Positions 53,824-62,166 of a stretch of DNA of 64,000 nt are shown here, piece after piece. Origin of the DNA: Flavobacteriaceae bacterium (lineage in GTDB: Bacteria; Bacteroidota; Bacteroidia; Flavobacteriales; Flavobacteriaceae). The notes under the pieces were generated by a model. It worked only from the letters and a program-made list of their open reading frames with translations, made no database searches and was not told where the DNA came from. The number at the start of each line of letters is the position of its first letter. Positions within the stretch are counted from its first letter, which is position 1. The position numbers and the translations under genes were made by a program. The DNA lies in contig CANGIF010000002.1 in the NCBI GenBank assembly GCA_947453885.1, positions 78,230 through 142,229 of the forward strand, read 5' to 3'.

Positions 53824-54953
53824 GTTGCTAAAATTGAATTATACATAGCTATTGTTCGTTCTAACTCTTTTTGAAGTGAGTAATTTTGATTTGCAAATTC
53901 GATAGCATCAGTAGAAAATTGATAAAATCGTTGTTTATCATTCCACAATAAAATGGTTTCTTTTACAAAAAAATCCAAATCATAATAGGGAGCACAAATT
54001 CCTGTTTTATTAGGAATTATGGCTTCTTTAATACCATCAGAATCAGAAACTATTGCAGGTACTCCAAGCGATTGTGCTTCTATTACGCTAGCTGAAAGTG
54101 CCTCAGAAATACTTAACTGTAAATAAAAGTCATATTCTGGTAATATTTTTTTCAACTCACTATTTTCAATATATCCTTTATAAATTACTTTATTTTGTAA
54201 CTCAAATTTATCAATTAAATAGAATAATTGTCCTAAATCGACGCCATGACCATAAACGTGGTATTCAAAAGGAATTTGATGATCACTTAATACTTTAGCA
54301 AATCTTATATTTCCTTCAATGTTTTTTTCCCATGTCATTCTAAAAGCAGAAATAATTTTCATTTTAAAAGAATTAGGATATTTTGGATTTGCATTGGAAA
54401 CAATTCCAAATGAAACAGGAATTACAAAAACCTTGTTTTTATCAATTCCCCATTTAGTAATGTACTCTTTTTGATTTAGACTTTGAACGGTATAACCGTC
54501 GACTAAATTTCCATATTTTGAATAAAAATCAGTCCATCTTTTATCTGTCCAGGGTTTTACATAAGTTTCACCTCCTACCAATGAAATTATAATCTTTGGC
54601 TTTGAATGTATATTTAACTTAAGTAAATTAAGAACATGATGGAATAAAAAAGAATGCTGAACATGTATAATTCTATTTTTTTTTCTGAACCAAAATTGTT
54701 CTGGATATTTAAGTTTGATTAAGATTGAATGCCAGAAAAAAAATCTTTGTAATAGAATTCTCAAATAAAAATTTGGCATACAATATACATCAGGTGGGGT
54801 TTCTGCTGTGTTCTTAAAAACGGAAATTCCAATGTCTAAATTAGAGTTTTGTTTAATAAAATCTAAAAAAAGTTTAAACGGAGGATATTTACTAGGATAA
54901 ACCTCGTAAACCATTTCTACTTTAAAGCGTTTTGTATTTAACTTTTTTTCCAT
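53808..54953 (-). CDS. Glycosyltransferase family 4-like
   Basis: VYCMPNFYLRILLQRFFFWHSILI, YDFYLQLSISEALSASVIEAQSLGVPAIVSDSDGIKEAI; internal Met start chosen. Confidence 0.88.
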   Translation of the reverse strand: MEKKLNTKRFKVEMVYEVYPSKYPPFKLFLDFIKQNSNLDIGISVFKNTAETPPDVYCMPNFYLRILLQRFFFWHSILIKLKYPEQFWFRKKNRIIHVQHSFLFHHVLNLLKLNIHSKPKIIISLVGGETYVKPWTDKRWTDFYSKYGNLVDGYTVQSLNQKEYITKWGIDKNKVFVIPVSFGIVSNANPKYPNSFKMKIISAFRMTWEKNIEGNIRFAKVLSDHQIPFEYHVYGHGVDLGQLFYLIDKFELQNKVIYKGYIENSELKKILPEYDFYLQLSISEALSASVIEAQSLGVPAIVSDSDGIKEAIIPNKTGICAPYYDLDFFVKETILLWNDKQRFYQFSTDAIEFANQNYSLQKELERTIAMYNSILATCVDS

Positions 54954-55851
54954 TTTTAAAAATAATAAACAAAAATAGCACATAAAATGTTGTTAAAGGT
55001 GCCTTTTTAAAAAGTGTTAATAAACAATAACATTTTGCTAATATTGAAGAATAATGATTGGTTATTAATCTTTTATATTCATTAAATTCAAAATAGCGAA
55101 TTTTTTGTTTTTCACTATTTGAAAAGCGAATTTTTCCCCATTTTAAAAGTGACTTTGTAACTTTTCTGTGCATTAAAATTCTATCCGTTAAATCTTTATT
55201 GGCTAAAAATGTCATATTTGAATCATGCTTTCGAACATATGCCAAAACTTCATGAATTGCATAAAACTTATGATAGTAAGCTGCTTTACGCCAAAAATCC
55301 CAATCTTCTGAAATTGTGAAACTTGGGTCGAAATAACCCGTTTTTATAAATACTTTTTTTCGTAATAAAGGAGTAATTGAATCTGTTCTATTCTTAATTA
55401 ATAAATTCTCAAAAATATAACCGTGATTGTATCCATTGTGGCATTTAACTTTTTCATCTAAAGAAACATGTGTTCCAAAATAGGAAATACAACCCGTGAC
55501 TATATCAAAATCAGGATTTTCTATTAATACTTTAATCTGTTTCTCAACTTTATTTAATACCCAAAAATCATCATCATCGCAAAAACCAATATAAGTTCCT
55601 TTTGCCCTTTTAATTCCATAATTCCTAGAATCGGGTTGACCAGAATTTGGTTTCCAAAAATAAGTACATTTAGAAAATGTATTACAAATAGATTCAACTA
55701 AATGTGCCGTAGATTTTAAAGATCCATCATCAATTACAAGTATCTCAATATTTCCATACGTTTGATTTTGAATAGATTCAATCGTCTGCTCTATATAAGT
55801 TGCTCTATTATAGGTTGTAATAATTACACTAACAAGACTAGAATCCATCAA
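54922..55851 (-). CDS. Glycosyltransferase family 2
   Basis: SLVSVIITTYNRATYIEQTIESIQNQTYGNIEILVIDDGS, IGFCDDDDFWVLNKVEKQ. Confidence 0.95.
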   Translation of the reverse strand: MMDSSLVSVIITTYNRATYIEQTIESIQNQTYGNIEILVIDDGSLKSTAHLVESICNTFSKCTYFWKPNSGQPDSRNYGIKRAKGTYIGFCDDDDFWVLNKVEKQIKVLIENPDFDIVTGCISYFGTHVSLDEKVKCHNGYNHGYIFENLLIKNRTDSITPLLRKKVFIKTGYFDPSFTISEDWDFWRKAAYYHKFYAIHEVLAYVRKHDSNMTFLANKDLTDRILMHRKVTKSLLKWGKIRFSNSEKQKIRYFEFNEYKRLITNHYSSILAKCYCLLTLFKKAPLTTFYVLFLFIIFKNGKKVKYKTL

Positions 55852-55860
55852 TTAAGAAAT

Positions 55861-57126
55861 TTAAATGTTTAGAATTTCCCACATATTTGGGGTATACACG
55901 GTTCCAAAATATTGAGATTGAACTTCTCTTATATAACCAGATTCCAATGAATTAATAATATCAAATGTCAATATATTTTCATAGGTTTGATTTATTACAT
56001 CCACAATTCTTATATCTACTAAATAACTTCCTTCTAAAAGTGAAAAACCACTATTTAAATAACATTTAATCTTTAATTTACCATTTTTTGGAATTATAGT
56101 TTTTGCACTTAGCCAAGTTGATAAAGTAGTAATAATTATTCCTGATTTATTTTTTATAAATAATTCTAAATGTGTTTCAAGTGGAATTGTATTTAAATAT
56201 TCATATTCTATATTAAAACACAATGGTTCAAATGCTTGAATTGTTGAACATGATTTTCCATTTGATAGTATTTCAAATGTAGTTAGATTAACATTTTCAA
56301 AATTATAATTGGTAATTTGTTGTAAATAACTAGATTCTTCTAAATACAAATTAATTGCATCATTAATAGGTAAACTTTGTTTTAAAGTTCCTTTTTCAAT
56401 TACAATACCTCTATTACACAAAGCTTTAACAGCGGCCATATTATGACTCACAAACAAAACGGTTCTTCCTTCTCCTTTGCTTATGTCGCTCATTTTTCCA
56501 AGGCATTTTTTTTGAAATTCAGCATCACCAACTGCCAACACTTCATCTACAATTAGAATTTCACTTTCTAAATGAGCTGCAACTGCAAATGCTAAACGAA
56601 CATACATTCCAGAGGAATAGCGTTTTACAGGTGTATCAATATAACGTTCAACTCCAGAAAAATAAATTATTTCATCTAGTTTTTTATTAATTTCACTTTT
56701 ACGCATTCCCAAAATAGCTCCATTTAAAAAAATATTTTCTCTTCCTGTTAATTCAGGGTGAAAACCAGTACCAACTTCAAGTAAACTTGCTATTCTACCC
56801 TTAACCTTAATTTGACCTTTAGTTGGACTAGTAACTCTTGAAAGAAGTTTTAATAATGTGCTTTTCCCAGCTCCATTCTTACCAATTATTCCAACTGCGT
56901 CACCTTGAAAAACATCAAAATTTATATCTCTTAATGACCAAAATAGGTCATTATTGTTTTTGGAATGTGAACTTGTTTTTTCTTCAATTTTAAGATATGG
57001 GTCTTCTTTCCCTAAAATTCGAGTTGTCCAAAATCTTTGAAAATCCCTAGAAAGTGTTCCAGTACCAAATTGTCCCAGTTGATAAGCTTTTGCTAAATTT
57101 TCTACTTGTATTACAGGTTTAATCAT
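55861..57126 (-). CDS. wzt: Polysaccharide ABC transporter ATP-binding protein (Wzt-like with C-terminal extension)
   Basis: GIIGKNGAGKSTLLKLLSRVTSPTKG, RYSSGMYVRLAFAVAAHLESEILIVDEVLAVGDAEFQKKC; ~170-aa C-terminal domain. Confidence 0.93.
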   Translation of the reverse strand: MIKPVIQVENLAKAYQLGQFGTGTLSRDFQRFWTTRILGKEDPYLKIEEKTSSHSKNNNDLFWSLRDINFDVFQGDAVGIIGKNGAGKSTLLKLLSRVTSPTKGQIKVKGRIASLLEVGTGFHPELTGRENIFLNGAILGMRKSEINKKLDEIIYFSGVERYIDTPVKRYSSGMYVRLAFAVAAHLESEILIVDEVLAVGDAEFQKKCLGKMSDISKGEGRTVLFVSHNMAAVKALCNRGIVIEKGTLKQSLPINDAINLYLEESSYLQQITNYNFENVNLTTFEILSNGKSCSTIQAFEPLCFNIEYEYLNTIPLETHLELFIKNKSGIIITTLSTWLSAKTIIPKNGKLKIKCYLNSGFSLLEGSYLVDIRIVDVINQTYENILTFDIINSLESGYIREVQSQYFGTVYTPNMWEILNI

Positions 57127-57992
57127 TAGATAGTATCTACAAAATTCTTCTCTGTTTTATTAAAAAGTAAAAGTCCAATAAAAAAAATAAAAATGGTTAC
57201 TAGTACTGAGTAACCCAGTGTCCATGCTGAAAAAGTACCTTTCCCTAATAAAGAATATCTAAAAGCTTCTATCACACCAGTCATTGGATTTAATTCAATT
57301 ATATATTTGTATTTTAAGGGAGCTGCACTTAAAGGATAAATAATTGTTGTTGCATACATTAGCAATTGCACTCCAAAAGTAATTAGAAACGTTAAGTCTT
57401 TATATTTAGTAGTTATGGCGGTAATAATTAATCCTAAACCTAAACCTAAAAATGCCATGATAACAATTAACAATGGCAAAATAGCAATACAATTTGTGAT
57501 GTAAAAACTAGAGCCTATAATTGGATAATTATAGAGATAAATCATTACCACTAGTACAAGTAAAAATTGAATTCCAAATCGAATTAAATTACTTACAATT
57601 ATACTTAAAGGCATAATTAATCTAGGAAAGTAAACTTTGCTAAATATGCCAACATTATCTTTAAAAACTGTGCTTGTTTTGGTTAAACAATCTGAAAAAT
57701 AATTCCATGCTGTAATACCCGTCAAATAAAATAATGGCATGGGAAGCCCATCAGTACTAATTCCTGCAAGTTTTCCAAATACAAAAACATACATCAACAT
57801 TGTAAAAACAGGTTGTATAAAAAACCATATCGGACCAAGTATTGTTTGTTTGTAAAAACTCACAAAATCTCGCTTAACAAATAAGAAAAGTAAATCCCTA
57901 TACCGCCAAACTTCTTGAAAATTAATTTCAAAAAGTGAGTTAGATTCCTTGATAATCAAATCCCAATTTTGGTTTTTATAATTACTCGTCAT
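57126..57992 (-). CDS. wzm: Polysaccharide ABC transporter permease (Wzm-like)
   Basis: RDLLFLFVKRDFVSFYKQTILGPIWFFIQPVFTMLMYVFVFGKLAGISTDGLPMPLFYLTGITAWNYF. Confidence 0.93.
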   Translation of the reverse strand: MTSNYKNQNWDLIIKESNSLFEINFQEVWRYRDLLFLFVKRDFVSFYKQTILGPIWFFIQPVFTMLMYVFVFGKLAGISTDGLPMPLFYLTGITAWNYFSDCLTKTSTVFKDNVGIFSKVYFPRLIMPLSIIVSNLIRFGIQFLLVLVVMIYLYNYPIIGSSFYITNCIAILPLLIVIMAFLGLGLGLIITAITTKYKDLTFLITFGVQLLMYATTIIYPLSAAPLKYKYIIELNPMTGVIEAFRYSLLGKGTFSAWTLGYSVLVTIFIFFIGLLLFNKTEKNFVDTI

Positions 57993-58102
57993 TGAAACAC
58001 ATAAATTTAGTAAAAAATGGTTAATAAGCAAATATAACAACTTTGATTATAGTATTAATTTTAAAATTAAAGTAATATTCACTTTCTTTGTTTAAAAAAA
58101 AT

Positions 58103-58840
58103 ATGTTTTCATTTTTTAAGCAAAAACCTAAACTAAAAGATATAATTCCTAGAAATTATATTGACATCCATTCCCATATTTTACCTGGAATTGATGATGG
58201 TTCTAAAAACTTAGAGGATACTCTCTTTTTGACAAATGCTATGAAAAAATTAGGATTTGAAAAATGTATAACCACTCCACATATTATTCAAGGTGTTTGG
58301 AATAATACCCATGAAATAATTCAAACTTTAGAACAAAAGACTATTATTGATTTTAAAAATAACAACCATCATTTTACTGTAAAAGCAGCAGCGGAATATT
58401 TGATGGATTTGGAATTTTTAAAATTATTTCAAAAAGAGCGTTTATTAACTATTAAAGATGATTATGTCTTAGTAGAAATGTCTTACATAAATGCGCCAAT
58501 GCAATTGTATGAAATTCTTTTTGAACTTCAAATTGCAGGTTATAAACCAATATTAGCTCATCCTGAAAGATATTTATTCTATTTCTCTAATTTTGAAAAC
58601 TATACTAAATTAAAAAATGCTGGATGCTTATTCCAATTAAATTTACTTTCTAGTGTTGGCTATTATGGTGAAGGTGTTTTAAAATTAGCAATAAAACTTT
58701 TAGAAAATGGAATGATTGATTTTGTTGGCTCTGATATTCATCATGAGCGACATGTTAACGCTTTTAATTTGCCCTTACAGCTTAAAAATTCAAAAGCGTT
58801 AGAAGAAGCTTTTGAAAGAAATAATTTGTTTAATTTTTAA
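58103..58840 (+). CDS. CpsB/CapC (PHP-type) tyrosine-protein phosphatase
   Basis: YIDIHSHILPGIDDGSKNLEDTLFL, TTPHIIQGVWNNT, LAHPERYLFY, VGSDIHHERHV. Confidence 0.93.
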   Translation: MFSFFKQKPKLKDIIPRNYIDIHSHILPGIDDGSKNLEDTLFLTNAMKKLGFEKCITTPHIIQGVWNNTHEIIQTLEQKTIIDFKNNNHHFTVKAAAEYLMDLEFLKLFQKERLLTIKDDYVLVEMSYINAPMQLYEILFELQIAGYKPILAHPERYLFYFSNFENYTKLKNAGCLFQLNLLSSVGYYGEGVLKLAIKLLENGMIDFVGSDIHHERHVNAFNLPLQLKNSKALEEAFERNNLFNF

Positions 58841-58844
58841 ATAA

Positions 58845-58868
58845 AAAGAAGTCTATTTAGACTTCTTT
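58845..58868. terminator. Bidirectional hairpin overlapping the wzc 3' end
   Basis: AAAGAAGTCTA-tt-TAGACTTCTTT between convergent genes; includes the wzc stop region. Confidence 0.75.
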
Positions 58869-61279
58869 CTTAACATCATATCTTTTAGTTTTACATACCA
58901 TGGAATTGGGTCTGTATTAACATCTACTCCATAACCGTACCCGTATCCGTATCCGTATCCGTATCCGTATCCGTAACCGTAACCGTATCCGTAACCTTTT
59001 GCTAATTCAGTATCATTTAGTAAAATTGACATGTTTGGAAGTTTATTTCCTATATATAATGATTGTGGTAGTTTTAACATTCGTTTATCTAAATAATTTG
59101 CTCTCACTACATAGATAAAAGTATCTGCATATTTAGCAATTAACATGGTATCTGTAACTAAACTAACTGGTGGTGTGTCTACAATTATATAATCAAATTG
59201 CTGTTTCAAAGTATTAAACATAAGATCAACTCTAGATCCCATTAATAACTCTGCTGGATTAGGGGGTATTAATCCAGCAGGTAAAACATAAAAATTTTCA
59301 TATCCTTCTTGTTTAATTAATAAGCTTTCTAAATCCGTGTTTTTTGAAGATAGAAAAGTTGTAACTCCTTTGTTAGATAAATTCATATATTGATCCAATT
59401 TTGGATTTCTAATATCTAATCCAATAAGTAAAACTTTCTTACCTGACAATGCAAACGTACTGGCAAGATTTACAGAAATAAAAGTTTTCCCTTCCTTTGG
59501 AAAAGTAGAAGTAACGAAAATTGTTTTTGCGATTCCATCAGCTACTTGATTAACCATAAAATCAAGATTAGTTCTAATTATACGCATTGATTCTGCAATA
59601 CTAGAACGACTATTTTCTTTAATTAAAACTTCAAGTGTATCTGATTTAGGAATATCGCCAATAAATGGTATAGTAACTCTTGATTCAACATCTGTTCTAT
59701 TCTGAACTTTATTGTTAAATAAATCCCTAAAATAAATTATTGCAAAAGGTATTAATAAACCAATAAAAAAATATATTAAATATATGATACCTTTTACAGG
59801 TGAAACTGGAGTTGGATTAGGATAAGCAGCATCTATTATTTTAGAATTTGGTGCAGTTGCAGCAAGAGAAATAGCATTCTCTTCTCTTTTTTGAAGTAAA
59901 TACAAATATAAAGTCTCTTTTATTTGTTGCATTCTAGATATACTTCTTCCTTCTTTTTCTTGACCTGGAACTGCTCCAATTTTATTATTTAAAAAAGCTT
60001 CTTGATTTTTTAAATCATTTATAGAAATTTCTAAGGCTGATTTATAATTGCTAATACTTTTTATTATACTTAATCGTAAATCTTCTAATTGTTTATTTAG
60101 ATTTATTACGAATTGATTATCGTCTGTTGTAGTTTTTCGTATTCTAGTTCGATCATTAATTAATTTATTATATGTTACAATCAAATTGAACGCATCCGAT
60201 TGTTCTGGTATAACATTCCCGGGTATTATGTCATTGTTTGTATTTTTTGCAATATACTTTAACATAAAATCAGCAACTTTTATCTGAGTTTGAGATTCAA
60301 GAAGTTTTTTCTCAAAATCAGTTGAGGCTTGTAGAAAAATTGTTGATTGGGCAGTAATGTCTGTAATCTTATTTTTTCTTTTAAATAATTCTAAATTAGT
60401 TTCAACGCTATCTAACTCTTTTGTAATGTTTTTTAATCTATCATTGATAAACAAATTTGTTTTTTGTGAAACTATATTTTTGTCTTCGATAGCATCATCA
60501 TTATATATTCTTATTAAAGTATTCAAAAAATCTATTCCAATGTCTTTTACAGGATGAACAAAAGATAACTTTAATACACTACTAGTCATTTTATTAACAG
60601 GTTCTATTTTTAGCTTATTTTGATAACTATTAACTACTTTATCAATAGAACTCAATAAAATTTTCACCTTTTTTATTTCGTCTTTATTATTCAAATTTTC
60701 TAAATTCTTAGTAACAACTAAATTTCCAAGTTTGCTTTTAACTGTTTCACCGTATGAAAATTTTCCTTTACTAGCTTGATTGAAATCTAGCAATTCATAT
60801 TTATTTTCTGAAATAAAATGAATTGAAAAGGTTGTATCTGTTTCATAAAATGTTTTAGATTTATTAATGAAATTTACAGTTATGGGCAAATCTTTATATG
60901 CTTGAATTGTTTTTAACCTGCCCTCAGTAAAATAATTAACATTCAAATTTAATTCTGAAATAGTATTCTTCAATAAAGACCTAGATTTCAAAACTTCCAT
61001 CTCGTTATCTACATTACTCTTTACCGCTCCTAATAAACCTAAATCAGAAAAAGTAGATAACTCTGAAGCTACTCCTCCTTTTTTGTCATCCTTTATAAGT
61101 ATTGTAGCAGAAATCTGATATTGAGGAGTAGTATATCTTAAAAATAAAAAAGCTAAAAAAAGAAAAACAAAAGTTGATAAAAGAAACCATTTCCAATGAA
61201 CAAAAAATTTAAAAAACTGTTCTTGTAGGTTTATTGAGCTATCATTTTGGCTTTGATTTGAATTAATATTTGTATTCAT
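58853..61279 (-). CDS. wzc: Wzc-type polysaccharide co-polymerase/BY tyrosine kinase with (GY)11 tail
   Basis: N-terminal Wzz domain with two TMs; TIFVTSTFPKEGKTFISVNLASTFALSGKKVLLIGLDIRNPKL (Walker A/A'), FDYIIVDTPPVSLVTD (Walker B), Tyr-rich tract. Confidence 0.96.
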   Translation of the reverse strand: MNTNINSNQSQNDSSINLQEQFFKFFVHWKWFLLSTFVFLFLAFLFLRYTTPQYQISATILIKDDKKGGVASELSTFSDLGLLGAVKSNVDNEMEVLKSRSLLKNTISELNLNVNYFTEGRLKTIQAYKDLPITVNFINKSKTFYETDTTFSIHFISENKYELLDFNQASKGKFSYGETVKSKLGNLVVTKNLENLNNKDEIKKVKILLSSIDKVVNSYQNKLKIEPVNKMTSSVLKLSFVHPVKDIGIDFLNTLIRIYNDDAIEDKNIVSQKTNLFINDRLKNITKELDSVETNLELFKRKNKITDITAQSTIFLQASTDFEKKLLESQTQIKVADFMLKYIAKNTNNDIIPGNVIPEQSDAFNLIVTYNKLINDRTRIRKTTTDDNQFVINLNKQLEDLRLSIIKSISNYKSALEISINDLKNQEAFLNNKIGAVPGQEKEGRSISRMQQIKETLYLYLLQKREENAISLAATAPNSKIIDAAYPNPTPVSPVKGIIYLIYFFIGLLIPFAIIYFRDLFNNKVQNRTDVESRVTIPFIGDIPKSDTLEVLIKENSRSSIAESMRIIRTNLDFMVNQVADGIAKTIFVTSTFPKEGKTFISVNLASTFALSGKKVLLIGLDIRNPKLDQYMNLSNKGVTTFLSSKNTDLESLLIKQEGYENFYVLPAGLIPPNPAELLMGSRVDLMFNTLKQQFDYIIVDTPPVSLVTDTMLIAKYADTFIYVVRANYLDKRMLKLPQSLYIGNKLPNMSILLNDTELAKGYGYGYGYGYGYGYGYGYGYGYGVDVNTDPIPWYVKLKDMMLRKKSK
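58929..58994 (-). repeat. Hexanucleotide microsatellite encoding (Tyr-Gly)n in wzc
   Basis: Eleven consecutive 6-bp units (CCATAA, CCGTAC, 5x CCGTAT, 2x CCGTAA, CCGTAT, CCGTAA on + strand). Confidence 0.95.
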
Positions 61280-61289
61280 TTAAGATATT

Positions 61290-62066
61290 TTATTTTTTTA
61301 ATAATGTAAAAACAGTAATTAATACTGAAACAGTAGATATAATAACAGCAGTATTTGGACCAATCATAGAAGAATTTATTCTTGTTTTATTTGGTTCAAC
61401 ATAAACAACGTCATTTTGAGATAAATAATAAAAATCCGACGAAATAAAGTCAGATTTTGTTAAATCAATTCTATTAATTGTTTTTACTCCATTAACTTCT
61501 CTAATTACTATTACATTATCTCTTCTTCCGTAAATAGTTAAATCTCCAGCTAATGAAATAGCATCTAATAATGAAACTCTTTCAGAAACAATATTAAAAT
61601 TACCCGGTTTATTTACTTCTCCAGTAACAGCTATTTTGTAATTCATTATTCTAATATTAACTATCGGATCGTTAATATATTTTTTTAACCTATCAGTTAA
61701 TTGAGAAATTAATTCAATCTTTGTTTTACCTGCTACATTTAATTTACCCAAGGTAGGAAAATCAATATTGCCTTCATTATCTATCAAATAAAGTTGGTAT
61801 TGATACGCAGATGCCGCAGAATTAGTAAATCCTGATATTGAAAAAACTGGTAAATTAAATGGCAATGAAGCTTCAACATCAGGTGAAGAAACTACAATCA
61901 TCAAAACATCATCTTTTTTTAATTTTGTACTGAAATCTGATTTAATTTCTTTTGATTTATCTTTTCCTACATCTTGAAAATAAACAATTTTTTTTCTTGA
62001 AACACAGGAAACTAATAGTAAACTTAAAATCAATAAACTAAATATTTTTTTGGAAATTGAAATCAT
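61290..62066 (-). CDS. wza: Polysaccharide export outer-membrane lipoprotein (Wza-like)
   Basis: Lipobox LLLVSC, KDDVLMIVVSSPDVE, VTGEVNKPGNFNIVSERVSLLDAISLAGDLTIYGRRDNVIVIRE. Confidence 0.93.
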   Translation of the reverse strand: MISISKKIFSLLILSLLLVSCVSRKKIVYFQDVGKDKSKEIKSDFSTKLKKDDVLMIVVSSPDVEASLPFNLPVFSISGFTNSAASAYQYQLYLIDNEGNIDFPTLGKLNVAGKTKIELISQLTDRLKKYINDPIVNIRIMNYKIAVTGEVNKPGNFNIVSERVSLLDAISLAGDLTIYGRRDNVIVIREVNGVKTINRIDLTKSDFISSDFYYLSQNDVVYVEPNKTRINSSMIGPNTAVIISTVSVLITVFTLLKK

Positions 62067-62105
62067 TTTTTTAATCGAGATAGAATTAATTTGAATTTTA
62101 GCTTA

Positions 62106-62113
62106 CAAATATA
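62106..62113 (-). promoter_or_regulatory. Putative -7 box upstream of wza
   Basis: Minus strand TATATTTG, 40 nt before the wza start. Confidence 0.4.
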
Positions 62114-62166
62114 GCATTATCAAAAAGAAATGAACTATTTCGTTTGATATTTTTAAAATTTATAAC

